From Piscinibacter sp. XHJ-5 (GTDB lineage Bacteria > Pseudomonadota > Gammaproteobacteria > Burkholderiales > Burkholderiaceae_C), in assembly GCF_029855045.1 (NCBI RefSeq), contig NZ_CP123228.1, positions 5,952,001 through 6,016,000 on the forward strand: a stretch of 64,000 nucleotides of DNA, in the 5' to 3' direction. A program made the translations under genes and the position numbers. Position 1 is the stretch's first letter. Every line of letters begins with the position of its first letter. Below the pieces are notes generated by a model. The model saw nothing but the letters and a program-made list of their open reading frames with translations, was not told where the DNA came from and searched no databases. Below are positions 16,985 to 27,561 of the stretch, one piece after another.

Positions 16985-19885
16985 TCACTGGCACGCTTCG
17001 CAAGTGGGATCGTCGATGAGGCACTGCTTCATGCCGCTCGAGGGTGCCTCGCTTGCTGCCTCGATCTGCGCACGCGCCGCGGCGGCCGCCGCATCGAGCG
17101 CGCTCATGGCGCCGCCGCTGCTGCTGGACACCGAGTTGAGATGGCCGGTTTTCACCGTCGACTTCTCGGCGTGCGTGGCGCCGATGGTGCGCAAGTAGTA
17201 GGTGGTCTTCAGGCCGCGAGTCCACGCCAGCTTGTAGGTTTCGTCGAGCTTCTTGCCCGACGCGCCGGCCATGTAGATGTTGAGCGACTGCGCCTGGTCG
17301 ATCCACTTCTGGCGCCGTGCCGCGGCCTCGACCAGCCACTCGGTCTCGACTTCGAACGCGGTGGCATAGAGCTGCTTCAGCTCCTCGGGAACGCGGTCGA
17401 TGCGGCGCAGCGAGCCGTCGAAGTGCTTGAGGTCCATCACCATCACGTCGTCCCAGAGCCCGAGCTTCTTCAGGTCGCGCACCAGGTACTCGTTGATGAC
17501 GGTGAACTCGCCCGACAGGTTGGACTTGACCGACAGGTTGCCGAACGACGGCTCGATTGACGCGCTGACGCCGATGATGTTGGAGATCGTCGCGGTGGGC
17601 GCGATCGCCACGCAGTTGGAGTTGCGCATGCCGTGCTGCTGGATGCGCTGGCGCAGCGAGTCCCAGTCCATCGTCGCGCTGCGGTCGACGTCGACGTAGC
17701 CGCCGCGCGCCTGGGCCAGCAGGTCGAGCGTGTCCATCGGGAGGATGCCGCGGTCCCACAGCGAGCCGCGGTAGCTGGAGTAGCGGCCGCGCTCGGCAGC
17801 CAGCTCGGTGGACGCCCAGTAGGCGTGGTAGCACACCGCCTCCATCGAGCGGTCGGCGAACTCCACCGCCTCTGCGGACGCATAGGGAATGCGCAGCTCG
17901 TGCAACGCATCCTGGAAGCCCATGATGCCCAGGCCGACCGGCCGATGCCGCAGGTTGGAGTCGCGTGCCTTCTTGACCGCGTAGTAATTGATGTCGATGA
18001 CGTTGTCGAGCATGCGCATCGCCGTGGCCACCGTCTTCTTCAGCTTGGCGTGGTCGATCTGGCCGTCCTTGACGTGATGGACCAGGTTGACCGAACCCAG
18101 GTTGCAGACCGCGATCTCGGTATCGCTCGTGTTCAGCGTGATCTCGGTGCACAGGTTGCTGGAGTGCACGACGCCGACGTGCTGCTGCGGCGAGCGCACG
18201 TTGCAGGCATCCTTGAACGTGATCCACGGATGGCCGGTCTCGAACAGCATCGACAGCATCTTGCGCCACAGGTCGCGCGCGGCCATCTTCTTGTAGAGCT
18301 TGATCTCGCCGCGCGCCACCTTGTCCTCGTAGGCCAGGTAGGCTTCCTCGAAGGCCTTGCCGAACTTGTCGTGCAGGTCGGGGCAGGTGGAAGGCGAGAA
18401 CAGCGTCCACTCGCCGCCCTCCATCACGCGCTTCATGAACAGGTCGGGAATCCAGTTCGCCGTGTTCATGTCGTGGGTGCGGCGGCGGTCGTCACCGGTG
18501 TTCTTGCGCAGCTCCAGGAACTCCTCGATGTCGAGGTGCCAGGTTTCCAGATAGGCACAGACGGCGCCCTTGCGCTTGCCGCCCTGGTTGACCGCGACCG
18601 CCGTGTCGTTGACGACCTTGAGGAACGGCACCACACCCTGGCTCTTGCCGTTGGTGCCCTTGATGTGCGAGCCGAGGGCGCGCACATTGGTCCAGTCGTT
18701 GCCCAGGCCGCCGGCGAACTTGGACAGCAGCGCGTTTTCCTTCAGCGCCTCGTAGATGCCGTCGAGGTCGTCGGCCACGGTTGTCAGGTAGCAGCTCGAC
18801 AGCTGCGAGCGGTGCGTGCCGGAATTGAACAGCGTCGGCGTGCTCGACATGAAATCGAAGGTCGACAGCACCTCGTAGAACTCGATCGCGCGCGCCTCGC
18901 GGTCGATCTCGTTCAGCGCGAGGCCCATGGCCACGCGCATGTAGAACGCCTGCGGCATCTCGATGCGCGCGTCGTTCACGTGCAGGAAGTAGCGGTCGTA
19001 CAGGGTCTGCAGGCCGAGGTAGTCGAACTGCAGGTCACGGTCGGCCTTCAGCGCGGCGCCCAGCTTGGCCATGTCGTACTGCAGCAGCTTTTCGTCGAGC
19101 AGCTCGGCCTGCACGCCCTTCTTGATGAACAACGGGAAGTACTCCGCGTAGCGCGCATGCATTTCGCCTTGCAGGACTTCCTCGCCCAGGATCTCCTTGC
19201 GGATGGTGTGCAGCAGCAAGCGAGCGGTGGCGCGCGTGTAGCCGGGATCCTTCTCGATCAGCGTGCGCGCCGCCAGGATGGCCGCCTTGTGCACTTCGTC
19301 GATCGGCACGCCGTCGTACAGGTTGCGCTTGGTCTCGGCCAGGATGGGGTCGGGCCGCACGTCGGCGCCCAGGCCTTCGCAGGCGGATTCGACCAGGACA
19401 TGCAGGCGCTTCAGGTCGAGCGGGACGCGCTGCCCGCGATCGACGACGTGCAGCACCGGCTCCGCCGCCACCGGCGTCGCGCCCTGCTTGGCCCGTTCCT
19501 GCGAACGCCGCTCACGGTACAGCACGTAGGCGCGCGCCACTTCGTGATGGCCGCCGCGCATCAGGCCGAGCTCGACCTGGTCCTGCACGTCCTCGATATG
19601 GAAGGTGCCGCCCCCGGGACGTGAGCGCAGCAGCCCGCGGACGACGGTTTCCGTGAGCCCGTCGACCGTCTCGCGCACGCTGGCCGACGCCGCGCCCTGC
19701 GTGCCGTGCACCGCGAGGAACGCTTTCATGAGCGCCACCGCGATCTTGTTCGGCTCGAACGCGACGACCGCGCCGTTGCGACGAATGATCTGGTAGCCCT
19801 GGTAGGCCGACACGGGGGAAGGAACGGGCGTGTCGGCGGCGGCGATCGATGCGGCGGGCAAGGGACGGTTGACGGCTGTTTGCAT
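16985..19885 (-). CDS. nrdA: Class Ia ribonucleotide reductase alpha subunit with two ATP cones
   Basis: 966 aa from ATG at 19885 with AAGAAGGA upstream. It reduces ribonucleoside diphosphates. The first ATP cone begins QIIRRNGAVVAFEPNKIAVA (about residues 30-120). A second cone-like segment follows (RGQRVPLDLKRLHVLVESA, about 145-235), as in Pseudomonas aeruginosa NrdA, which is nearly the same length. Catalytic residues are visible: the first Cys in SQLSSCYLTTV, the N-x-C-x-E triad in SSNLCTEITLN and the partner Cys in EIAVCNLGSVNL. The C-terminal redox pair is CEACQ at the very end. Regulation: tandem NrdR boxes upstream at 20090-20137. Confidence 0.97.
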   Translation of the reverse strand: MQTAVNRPLPAASIAAADTPVPSPVSAYQGYQIIRRNGAVVAFEPNKIAVALMKAFLAVHGTQGAASASVRETVDGLTETVVRGLLRSRPGGGTFHIEDVQDQVELGLMRGGHHEVARAYVLYRERRSQERAKQGATPVAAEPVLHVVDRGQRVPLDLKRLHVLVESACEGLGADVRPDPILAETKRNLYDGVPIDEVHKAAILAARTLIEKDPGYTRATARLLLHTIRKEILGEEVLQGEMHARYAEYFPLFIKKGVQAELLDEKLLQYDMAKLGAALKADRDLQFDYLGLQTLYDRYFLHVNDARIEMPQAFYMRVAMGLALNEIDREARAIEFYEVLSTFDFMSSTPTLFNSGTHRSQLSSCYLTTVADDLDGIYEALKENALLSKFAGGLGNDWTNVRALGSHIKGTNGKSQGVVPFLKVVNDTAVAVNQGGKRKGAVCAYLETWHLDIEEFLELRKNTGDDRRRTHDMNTANWIPDLFMKRVMEGGEWTLFSPSTCPDLHDKFGKAFEEAYLAYEDKVARGEIKLYKKMAARDLWRKMLSMLFETGHPWITFKDACNVRSPQQHVGVVHSSNLCTEITLNTSDTEIAVCNLGSVNLVHHVKDGQIDHAKLKKTVATAMRMLDNVIDINYYAVKKARDSNLRHRPVGLGIMGFQDALHELRIPYASAEAVEFADRSMEAVCYHAYWASTELAAERGRYSSYRGSLWDRGILPMDTLDLLAQARGGYVDVDRSATMDWDSLRQRIQQHGMRNSNCVAIAPTATISNIIGVSASIEPSFGNLSVKSNLSGEFTVINEYLVRDLKKLGLWDDVMVMDLKHFDGSLRRIDRVPEELKQLYATAFEVETEWLVEAAARRQKWIDQAQSLNIYMAGASGKKLDETYKLAWTRGLKTTYYLRTIGATHAEKSTVKTGHLNSVSSSSGGAMSALDAAAAAARAQIEAASEAPSSGMKQCLIDDPTCEACQ

Positions 19886-20031
19886 GGAGGTCCTTCTTGA
19901 AATGCGTTCAGGCGTTCGGGCGCCTGGCGAGGCACGCGAATGCAGCAAAGGGTCGGTACTCGTTCTGACGATGGTCGACGCGGCGTTGCGTTTGCCGCGG
20001 CCGGCCCGGCGCGGCCTTCGCGACCGGCCGA

Positions 20032-20052
20032 TGTGGACAAAGCTGTGGAAAT
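20032..20052 (-). promoter_or_regulatory. Two DnaA-box-like sites in the nrdA leader region
   Basis: TGTGGACAA (20032-20040) and TGTGGAAAT (20044-20052) are, on the minus strand, TTGTCCACA (one mismatch to TTATCCACA) and ATTTCCACA (two mismatches), spaced 12 bp apart. DnaA is known to control nrdAB in E. coli. These sites are weak individually and could be chance. Confidence 0.3.
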
Positions 20053-20089
20053 TCGGTGGAGTGCACGTGGATGGCTCGATGAACTCAAG

Positions 20090-20137
20090 ACACTACATCT
20101 GGGGCACCGGGCGAGACTCTAACACTACCTATAGCGT
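20090..20137 (-). promoter_or_regulatory. Tandem NrdR boxes upstream of nrdA
   Basis: Box A ACACTACCTATAGCGT (20122-20137) closely matches the NrdR consensus ACACWATATATWGTGT. Box B ACACTACATCTGGGGC (20090-20105) matches in its left half. The starts are exactly 32 bp apart, about three helical turns, the spacing typical of NrdR box pairs. The 321-bp gap 19886-20206 holds these and no gene. NrdR would repress nrdAB when dATP is high. The nrdR gene itself is not in the window. Confidence 0.75.
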
Positions 20138-20206
20138 GCCTGCTACGGAGAAGCACTCATGGCGATGATGGCGTCGCTTGACGCCAAAGTCTCGCGCGGG
20201 TGCGTG

Positions 20207-20774
20207 CTAGGTAGGAAACACCGCGTCGGGCCACTGCAGCTCGCGCTGCAGCGCGGCCCAGTCGAACCCGGGACCGGGGTCGATCTTGCGACCCGGCGCG
20301 ACGTGCTCGTGGCCCGCGATCGCGGTCAGCGGATAGCGCGAAGCGATGGCTCGCAGCAGCGTGACCAGGCCCGCGTATTGCACCGCCTCGAACGTGTCGC
20401 CTTCGAGGCCTTCGAGCTCGATGCCGATGGAGAAGTCGTTGCAATTCTCGCGGCCGCGCCACGACGACGGTCCCGCATGCCAGGCACGCTCGTCGCACGA
20501 CACGAACTGCACCGTCCGGCCGTCGCGACGGATGAAGAAGTGCGACGAGACCTGCAGCCCGCGGATGCGCTGGTAGTAGGGATGCTCATCCCAGTCGAGG
20601 CGGTTGGTGAACAGCCGCTCGACACCGTCGCCGCCGTACTGTCCGGGCGGCAGGCTGATGGAGTGGATGAGGGCAAGCGACACCCCCGCTTCTTCGGGCC
20701 GCGGCCCGTGGTTCGGCGATTCGCAGCGGCGCGCGCCGCGCCACCACCCGCCGTCCCAGTCCGGCGCGACGCGA

Positions 20775-20797
<23 letters not shown>
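20207..20797 (-). CDS. ampD: 1,6-anhydro-N-acetylmuramyl-L-alanine amidase
   Basis: 196 aa from ATG at 20797; the longer frame to 20917 runs into pilR and is not used. It is a zinc amidase of peptidoglycan recycling that cleaves the peptide from anhydromuropeptides in the cytoplasm. AmpD hallmarks: SPNHGPRPEE, IHSISLPPGQYGG (first zinc His), SSHFFIRRDGRTVQFV, and HEHVAPGRKIDPGPGFDW holding the remaining zinc ligands His and Asp. No signal peptide, so AmpD rather than a periplasmic AmiD. The start overlaps the end of the pilR-like gene by 23 bp. Confidence 0.94.
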
Positions 20798-22346
<1,549 letters not shown>

Positions 22347-22360
22347 CGTGTCGTGTGAGC

Positions 22361-24256
22361 TCAGGTGAGGAGTGGCGCGTCGGCGTCGACCAGGGCCTGC
22401 CGACGCATCACGACATTGAACTCGTTGCGCGTCGGGTCGCCGGGGGTTCGCAGCCGGTAGTCGATGCTGGCGCCGTAGCGCTCGCACAGCTCACGGCAAA
22501 TATACAGGCCCAGCCCCGTGCCCCGACTGCGCGTGGAGAAGAACGGCTCGAACAGATAGCGCTCGACGTCCGGCGGGATGGGCGCGCCGTCGCTCGCCAC
22601 CGACAAGCGCACGCTGTCGCCGTCGGGCGCCGACAGTCGCACCTGCACCGAGCCGGGCTGCTTGCTCGAATGCCGGTAGCCGTTGTCGAGCAGGTTGATC
22701 ATCACGCGGCGCAGATGATCCGGATCGAAGACGGCGCCCAGCCGCTCCGTGGGCAGCTCCACCCGCACCGCGCTGCGATCGTCGAGCGTGACGCCGGCCC
22801 CCTGCGCCCAGCCGCCGCAAGCCGCGGCAACCTGCTCCCCGGCATCGATGACGCCGGCATCGACGCCCCTCCCCGGCGCGACCTCCATCACGTCGTCGAC
22901 GATGCGCTTGAGCCGCTCGACGTTGTCGGTGACCATCTGCGTGAGCTGACGCTGCGCCGGCGTGGTCGCGTCCTCGGACAGGAGCGCGTTGGCCTGGGCG
23001 ATGGCCGCGAGCGGATTGCGGATCTCGTGCGCAATGCCGGCCGACACGCGCCCCATCGCGGCCAGCTTTTCCTGCCGCGTGCGTGCCTGCATGTTGCGCA
23101 CATCCTCCAGCAGCAGCACGCAGAACTCCTCGCTCACCTGCGACTCGTGCCGCCGCGTGAAGCGGATGCGCACGCGCAGCGTGCGCGTCTCCCCGGAATC
23201 GAACTGGAGCACCACGTCGCGGCCGGACTCGGGCCACACCGCATCGACGAAGGCGCGCTCGACCGTCTTCACCAGCTCGTTCCACGCCTCCACCCCGCGC
23301 AGCTGGAACGGCGCCGGGCGGCACATGCCACTGGGTGCGAGCAGGCGGCGCGCCGCCGGATTCGCGGCACGCACGCGGCCACGCCGATCGACGACCAGCA
23401 CGCCGTCCTGCATTTCCTCGATGACCAGGCGATTGAGCTGCGCCTGCTGGCGCGCCAGCTCGAGGCTGCCCTTGGCGGTGAGCTCCTCGCGGGCCAGCCG
23501 GCCGGCGAGCTCGCCCGCCAGCACCGTGATGACGAACAAGCCGCTGCCGGCGAGGCCGGCCTGCGTCATGAGGGTGCTCGCCTCGCCGCCTCGCAGCACG
23601 GCCAGCCAGGCGACGCCGAGCAGCGCCAGGGCAACACCCGCCGACGTGGCCAGCGCCTGGATGCGCGGCGTCAGCACCCCGGCCATGAGCACGGGCAGCA
23701 CCAGCAGCGCGACGTAGTTGAAGCTCGAGGCCGGCGACAACAGGTGCAGCGCGGTGAAGCACACGATGTCGGCGCCTATCGTCAGCAGCCACTGCCTGCC
23801 GCCGAGACGGGCCAGCTCCTGCGGCTGCACCGGCTGCCTGAACTGAGGCAGCAGCCACATGCTGAGCGCCAAGGCCGCATAGGCCACGCTCACGATGGCC
23901 ACCGCATAGCTTGCCCGCGCGCCGAACATGCCGGCCACGACGACGGTCACGATCAGCGCGACGCCGAGCGCCGCGCGCGCGCCCAGGAAGACGCGGTGAA
24001 TGCGGTCAAAGGCGGTCTGGCCGGTGCTGACGATGCGCCGCGCCTGGCGCGAGAGGAACTTCGAATCGGGCGCGGTGCGGCCGGCACCGGCGAGGCCACC
24101 GTCGTAGCGCGACTCGACGTCATCGAAACCATCGGCCGCCTGCGTGTCCTCGACGCCCAGCGCGCCGAACCAGGATTCCGCAGGCGGCTCCGGACGGCGC
24201 TTGGCACGCCTCTCGCCGCGCCGCCTTTCACCGGTCCCGCCGGGGTACGCGCTCAT
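22361..24256 (-). CDS. pilS: PilS-type sensor histidine kinase
   Basis: 631 aa. About 90 charged N-terminal residues precede six or so membrane helices (about 90-300). A PAS-like segment (LVIEEMQDGVLVVDRRGRV) and a kinase core follow. The H-box is GIAHEIRNPLAAIAQ and the ATP-binding G-box GTGLGLYICRELCERYG. Membrane sensor plus adjacent NtrC-type regulator matches PilS-PilR. The long cytoplasmic lead before the first helix is unusual and may mean a later start; no in-frame ATG with a better ribosome site was obvious. It overlaps the upstream small gene by 4 bases. Confidence 0.87.
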   Translation of the reverse strand: MSAYPGGTGERRRGERRAKRRPEPPAESWFGALGVEDTQAADGFDDVESRYDGGLAGAGRTAPDSKFLSRQARRIVSTGQTAFDRIHRVFLGARAALGVALIVTVVVAGMFGARASYAVAIVSVAYAALALSMWLLPQFRQPVQPQELARLGGRQWLLTIGADIVCFTALHLLSPASSFNYVALLVLPVLMAGVLTPRIQALATSAGVALALLGVAWLAVLRGGEASTLMTQAGLAGSGLFVITVLAGELAGRLAREELTAKGSLELARQQAQLNRLVIEEMQDGVLVVDRRGRVRAANPAARRLLAPSGMCRPAPFQLRGVEAWNELVKTVERAFVDAVWPESGRDVVLQFDSGETRTLRVRIRFTRRHESQVSEEFCVLLLEDVRNMQARTRQEKLAAMGRVSAGIAHEIRNPLAAIAQANALLSEDATTPAQRQLTQMVTDNVERLKRIVDDVMEVAPGRGVDAGVIDAGEQVAAACGGWAQGAGVTLDDRSAVRVELPTERLGAVFDPDHLRRVMINLLDNGYRHSSKQPGSVQVRLSAPDGDSVRLSVASDGAPIPPDVERYLFEPFFSTRSRGTGLGLYICRELCERYGASIDYRLRTPGDPTRNEFNVVMRRQALVDADAPLLT

Positions 24257-24495
24257 GGTGCGGGATGCGCCTTCTCGTACTCTGCGCGATGCGCTTCGCC
24301 GCAGAACACGCCGCCCCTTCCGGGCAAGGCTTCATCGCGCGGCAGATGCAGGCCGCAGTGCGCGCACGCGAGCATCGGCTGCTGCTGCCGGGCCGACGAC
24401 GGCGGCTGCGAAGCTTCACGCCGCACGGTGCGGCGGCTGCTGCGCGCAAGCCACAACACCAGCAGCACGACCAGGATGACGATCAGGTATTTCAT
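24253..24495 (-). CDS. PP0621-family small membrane zinc-finger-like protein
   Basis: 80 aa from ATG at 24495. An N-terminal membrane helix (MKYLIVILVVLLVLWLARSS) is followed by a basic linker and a C-terminal CAHCGLHLPRDEA...VFCGEAHR segment with one CxxC, a Cys and His residues. This is typical of the PP0621 family, which commonly sits beside pilS. The role is unknown; metal binding is suggested by the Cys/His spacing. It overlaps pilS by ATGA, so the two are co-translated. Confidence 0.8.
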   Translation of the reverse strand: MKYLIVILVVLLVLWLARSSRRTVRREASQPPSSARQQQPMLACAHCGLHLPRDEALPGRGGVFCGEAHRAEYEKAHPAP

Positions 24496-24499
24496 CGGA

Positions 24500-25303
24500 T
24501 CAGAGGGTCGGCGAGCGGTGCAGCACGACCTCGAAGACGAAGCGCGATCCGACGTAGGCGAGCAGCAGCAGGCCGGCGCCCGCGTAGAGCCACCGGGTCG
24601 CCAGCGGGCCACGCCAGCCGAAGATGCGCCTGCCCGCAAGCAGCGCCGCGAACACACCCCAGCCGAGCATCGACAGCACGGTCTTGTGGTCCCAGTGCCA
24701 CGGGCGGGCGAACCACCATCCAAGCACCAGCGCGGCGGTCAGCACCGCGAATCCCGCGGCGACGAAGCGGAACGTGAGCCGCTCGAGCCGCAGCAGCGGC
24801 AAGCCCGTCGCGCCGCCTGCCGCGGACCGCTGAGGCAGCTGGCGCATCTGCCGATCCGCGCGGCTGAGCATGGCGGCGTGCAGCACTGCCGCGCCGAACA
24901 GGCCATACGACGCGATGCCCATCACCCAATGCAGCGGCGCCCATCTCGACAGCGCCTGCGGCCGCAATTCGCCGGGAAACAGCAGCGCGAGAACGACCGC
25001 GACGGCGCCCAGCACGGCGAGGCTGCGGCGCACGCCGAGCAGCGGCAGGGAACGGCTCTCGATCAGATAGACCGCGATCACCAGCCACAGCGTCACCGAG
25101 AGTGCCGGTGCGAAGCCGAAGCGCGCACCACTTTCGGCCGACCCGGCGCCCGACGTGTCGATGGCGATGGCGGCGGCATGCGCGAGCCAGGCGACGATGA
25201 GCGAGGCGCGAGCCGGTGTCGCGGCGCTTGGCGGCAGCAGCGCCGCGACGGCGTAGGCCATGAGGGCCAACGCGCCGGGCAGCAGCCAGAACGATAAAAT
25301 CAT
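24500..25303 (-). CDS. CcsA-like cytochrome c assembly membrane protein
   Basis: 267 aa from ATG at 25303; the upstream extension lacks a ribosome site. About eight membrane helices. It has conserved WAPLHWVMGIASYGLFGAAV and the WHWDHKTVLSMLGWGVFAAL block, the tryptophan-rich region of CcsA/HemX-type haem-handling proteins. YpjD-type members lie opposite ffh in many proteobacteria, as here, 70 bp apart and divergent. A role in haem export or cytochrome c assembly is inferred from family only. Confidence 0.84.
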   Translation of the reverse strand: MILSFWLLPGALALMAYAVAALLPPSAATPARASLIVAWLAHAAAIAIDTSGAGSAESGARFGFAPALSVTLWLVIAVYLIESRSLPLLGVRRSLAVLGAVAVVLALLFPGELRPQALSRWAPLHWVMGIASYGLFGAAVLHAAMLSRADRQMRQLPQRSAAGGATGLPLLRLERLTFRFVAAGFAVLTAALVLGWWFARPWHWDHKTVLSMLGWGVFAALLAGRRIFGWRGPLATRWLYAGAGLLLLAYVGSRFVFEVVLHRSPTL

Positions 25304-25373
25304 TCGCAAAGTGTACTTTCGCGTTCCGCCCGCAGCGCCCGCTGCCACAAGTCCTCGCGGAGCTCACAAGCAA

Positions 25374-26735
25374 ATGGCATCCACCCTCACCGACCGGCTG
25401 AGCCGCCTCGTCAAGACGATGCGCGGCCAGGCGCGCATCACCGAAAGCAACGTGCAGGACATGCTGCGCGAGGTGCGCATGGCGCTGCTCGAAGCCGACG
25501 TCGCGCTGCCGGTGGTGCGCGACTTCATCGCTCGCGTCAAGGACAAGGCGCTGGGCGCCGAGGTCGTCGGCTCGCTGTCGCCGGGGCAGGCGCTGGTGGG
25601 CATCGTCAACCGCGAGCTGGCGGCGACGATGGGCGAAGGCGTGTCCGACATCAACCTGGTGGCGCAGCCGCCGGCGGTCATCCTGATGGCCGGGCTGCAA
25701 GGCGCCGGCAAGACGACCACCACGGCCAAGCTCGCCAAGCACCTGGTCGACAAGCGCAAGAAGAAGGTGCTCACGGTGTCGGCCGACGTGTATCGCCCGG
25801 CGGCGATCGAGCAGCTCAAGACCGTGACCAAACAGGCTGGTGCCGAATGGTTTCCGTCGCATGCCGACGACAAGCCGGTCGCCATCGCGGCCGCCGCGCT
25901 CGACCATGCGAAGCGGCACTACTTCGACGTGCTGCTCGTCGACACCGCCGGCCGGCTGGCGATCGACGAAGCGCTGATGAAGGAGATCGCCGACCTGCAT
26001 GCCGCGCTCAAGCCGGTCGAGACGTTGTTCGTCGTCGACGCCATGCAGGGGCAGGACGCGATCAACACCGCCAAGGCCTTCAACGAAGCGCTGCCGCTCA
26101 CCGGCATCGTTCTCACCAAGACGGACGGCGACTCGCGCGGCGGCGCTGCGCTGTCGGTGCGGCAGATCACCGGCGCGCCGATCAAGTTCGCGGGCATCAG
26201 CGAGAAGATCGACGGGCTCGAGGTGTTCGACGCCGAACGCCATGCCGGACGAATCCTCGGCATGGGCGACATCGTCGCGTTGGTCGAGGAGGTGACCAAG
26301 GGCGTCGACATGGCAGCGGCGCAAAAGCTGGCCGAGAAGGTCAAGTCCGGCAACGCCTTCGACCTCAACGACTTTCTGTCACAGATCTCACAAATGAAGA
26401 AGATGGGCGGTCTCTCGGGATTGATGGACAAGCTGCCCGCCCAGATGACCGCGAAGGCCGGCGCCGTCGATGTCGACAAGGCCGAGCGGGATGTGCGCCG
26501 CATGGAGGGCATCATCTGCTCCATGACGCCGCTGGAGCGCCGCAAGCCCGAACTCATCAAGGCGACGCGCAAGCGTCGCATCGCTGCCGGCGCTGGCGTG
26601 CAGGTCCAGGAGGTGAACCGGCTGCTCAATCAGTTCGAGCAGATGCGCGACATGATGAAGAAGATGAAGGGCGGCGGGATGATGAAGATGATGAAGCGCA
26701 TGGGCGCAATGAAGGGCTTTCCCGGACCCCGTTGA
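25374..26735 (+). CDS. ffh: Signal recognition particle protein
   Basis: 453 aa, the E. coli Ffh length. N and G domains: GLQGAGKTTTTAKLAKH (P-loop), DVYRPAAIEQLK and DTAGRLAIDEALM, then TKTDGDSRGGAAL. The C-terminal M domain ends with a methionine-rich run (MRDMMKKMKGGGMMKMMKRM) that binds signal sequences and 4.5S RNA. It targets nascent membrane proteins to FtsY, which is encoded 0.8 kb downstream on the other strand. The start at 25374 gives MASTLTDRLSRL; the frame extending upstream has no start signal. Confidence 0.98.
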   Translation: MASTLTDRLSRLVKTMRGQARITESNVQDMLREVRMALLEADVALPVVRDFIARVKDKALGAEVVGSLSPGQALVGIVNRELAATMGEGVSDINLVAQPPAVILMAGLQGAGKTTTTAKLAKHLVDKRKKKVLTVSADVYRPAAIEQLKTVTKQAGAEWFPSHADDKPVAIAAAALDHAKRHYFDVLLVDTAGRLAIDEALMKEIADLHAALKPVETLFVVDAMQGQDAINTAKAFNEALPLTGIVLTKTDGDSRGGAALSVRQITGAPIKFAGISEKIDGLEVFDAERHAGRILGMGDIVALVEEVTKGVDMAAAQKLAEKVKSGNAFDLNDFLSQISQMKKMGGLSGLMDKLPAQMTAKAGAVDVDKAERDVRRMEGIICSMTPLERRKPELIKATRKRRIAAGAGVQVQEVNRLLNQFEQMRDMMKKMKGGGMMKMMKRMGAMKGFPGPR

Positions 26736-26796
26736 GTGCGTAGCGCGCGCCAGCGCGAACTTCGCACATTGACCGCACTCGACAGCGCGGATATGT

Positions 26797-27555
26797 TTGT
26801 GCGTTGTCCACTTGCTGTCTGCCCCCTTGAGCACATTCCTCATCGCCCTTGCCGTTCTGCTTGCCGTGGTGGTCGTCTGGTGGGGCATACGCTCCCGCGG
26901 CAAGCCGGCGGCACCCAGCCACTCGGGGGACAACGTCGACACGCTGGCCGGCTGGCCGCCGCAGGCCACACGCGTTCTCACCACCGCTGAACGCCAGGCC
27001 TACGACGTGCTGCGACATGCGCTTCCGGCGCACATGATCCTTGCGCAGGTCCCCCTGCAGCGTTTCATCAAGGTGCCGACCCGCAATTCGTACACCGAGT
27101 GGCTGCGTCGCGTCGGCCAGATCAACGCCGACCTCGTGGTGTGCGACCGGCACTCGCAGGTCATTGCCGTGGTCGAGATCCAGGCAGAGGAGGACGAGGC
27201 AGGCGGTCGCGCGCATCGTCGACGCGAGCGCATGATGCGCGTGCTCGGCGCAGCGCAGATTCCGGTGCATCTGTGGCGCGGGTCGGCACTGCCGACGGTC
27301 GAAGCCGCGCGCCGAGCCATCCTTCCGATGCAACCGGAGGAAGCTGCTCAGGACGAGGCGGCCGTCGCCGCTGCGCATTCACTGCCGGGTCGCATGGCCT
27401 CCACTGCCGCCAACCCGCCTCTCGAAGAGGTCATGCCGATGCGCGAGCCGCCGCCATCGACCTGGTTTGACGATCTCGACTCGGCGCCCGCACCGTTGGC
27501 GGGCGAGCCGCCCAAAGCGAGTACCGATCCCAAGCCGCGCCCGCCGGGCCGCTGA
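26797..27555 (+). CDS. DUF2726 domain membrane-anchored protein
   Basis: Up to 252 aa. There is no ATG in the right place; starts are TTG at 26797 or 26827, so the N-terminus is uncertain. One membrane helix (FLIALAVLLAVVVVWWGI) is followed by a DUF2726 domain (about residues 60-170), a nuclease-like fold with ADLVVCDRHSQVIAVVEIQ. The conserved D...E-x-Q pattern recalls the PD-(D/E)xK arrangement. The C-terminal ~80 residues are Pro/Glu-rich and unstructured. It ends 6 bp from the ftsY stop, convergent. Function unknown. Confidence 0.78.
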   Translation: MCVVHLLSAPLSTFLIALAVLLAVVVVWWGIRSRGKPAAPSHSGDNVDTLAGWPPQATRVLTTAERQAYDVLRHALPAHMILAQVPLQRFIKVPTRNSYTEWLRRVGQINADLVVCDRHSQVIAVVEIQAEEDEAGGRAHRRRERMMRVLGAAQIPVHLWRGSALPTVEAARRAILPMQPEEAAQDEAAVAAAHSLPGRMASTAANPPLEEVMPMREPPPSTWFDDLDSAPAPLAGEPPKASTDPKPRPPGR

Positions 27556-27561
27556 GCTTCA

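Noticed and set aside
19886..20206. Replication origin because of DnaA-like boxes
   Set aside because: Only two weak boxes, no AT-rich unwinding region, and no dnaA/dnaN genes nearby.
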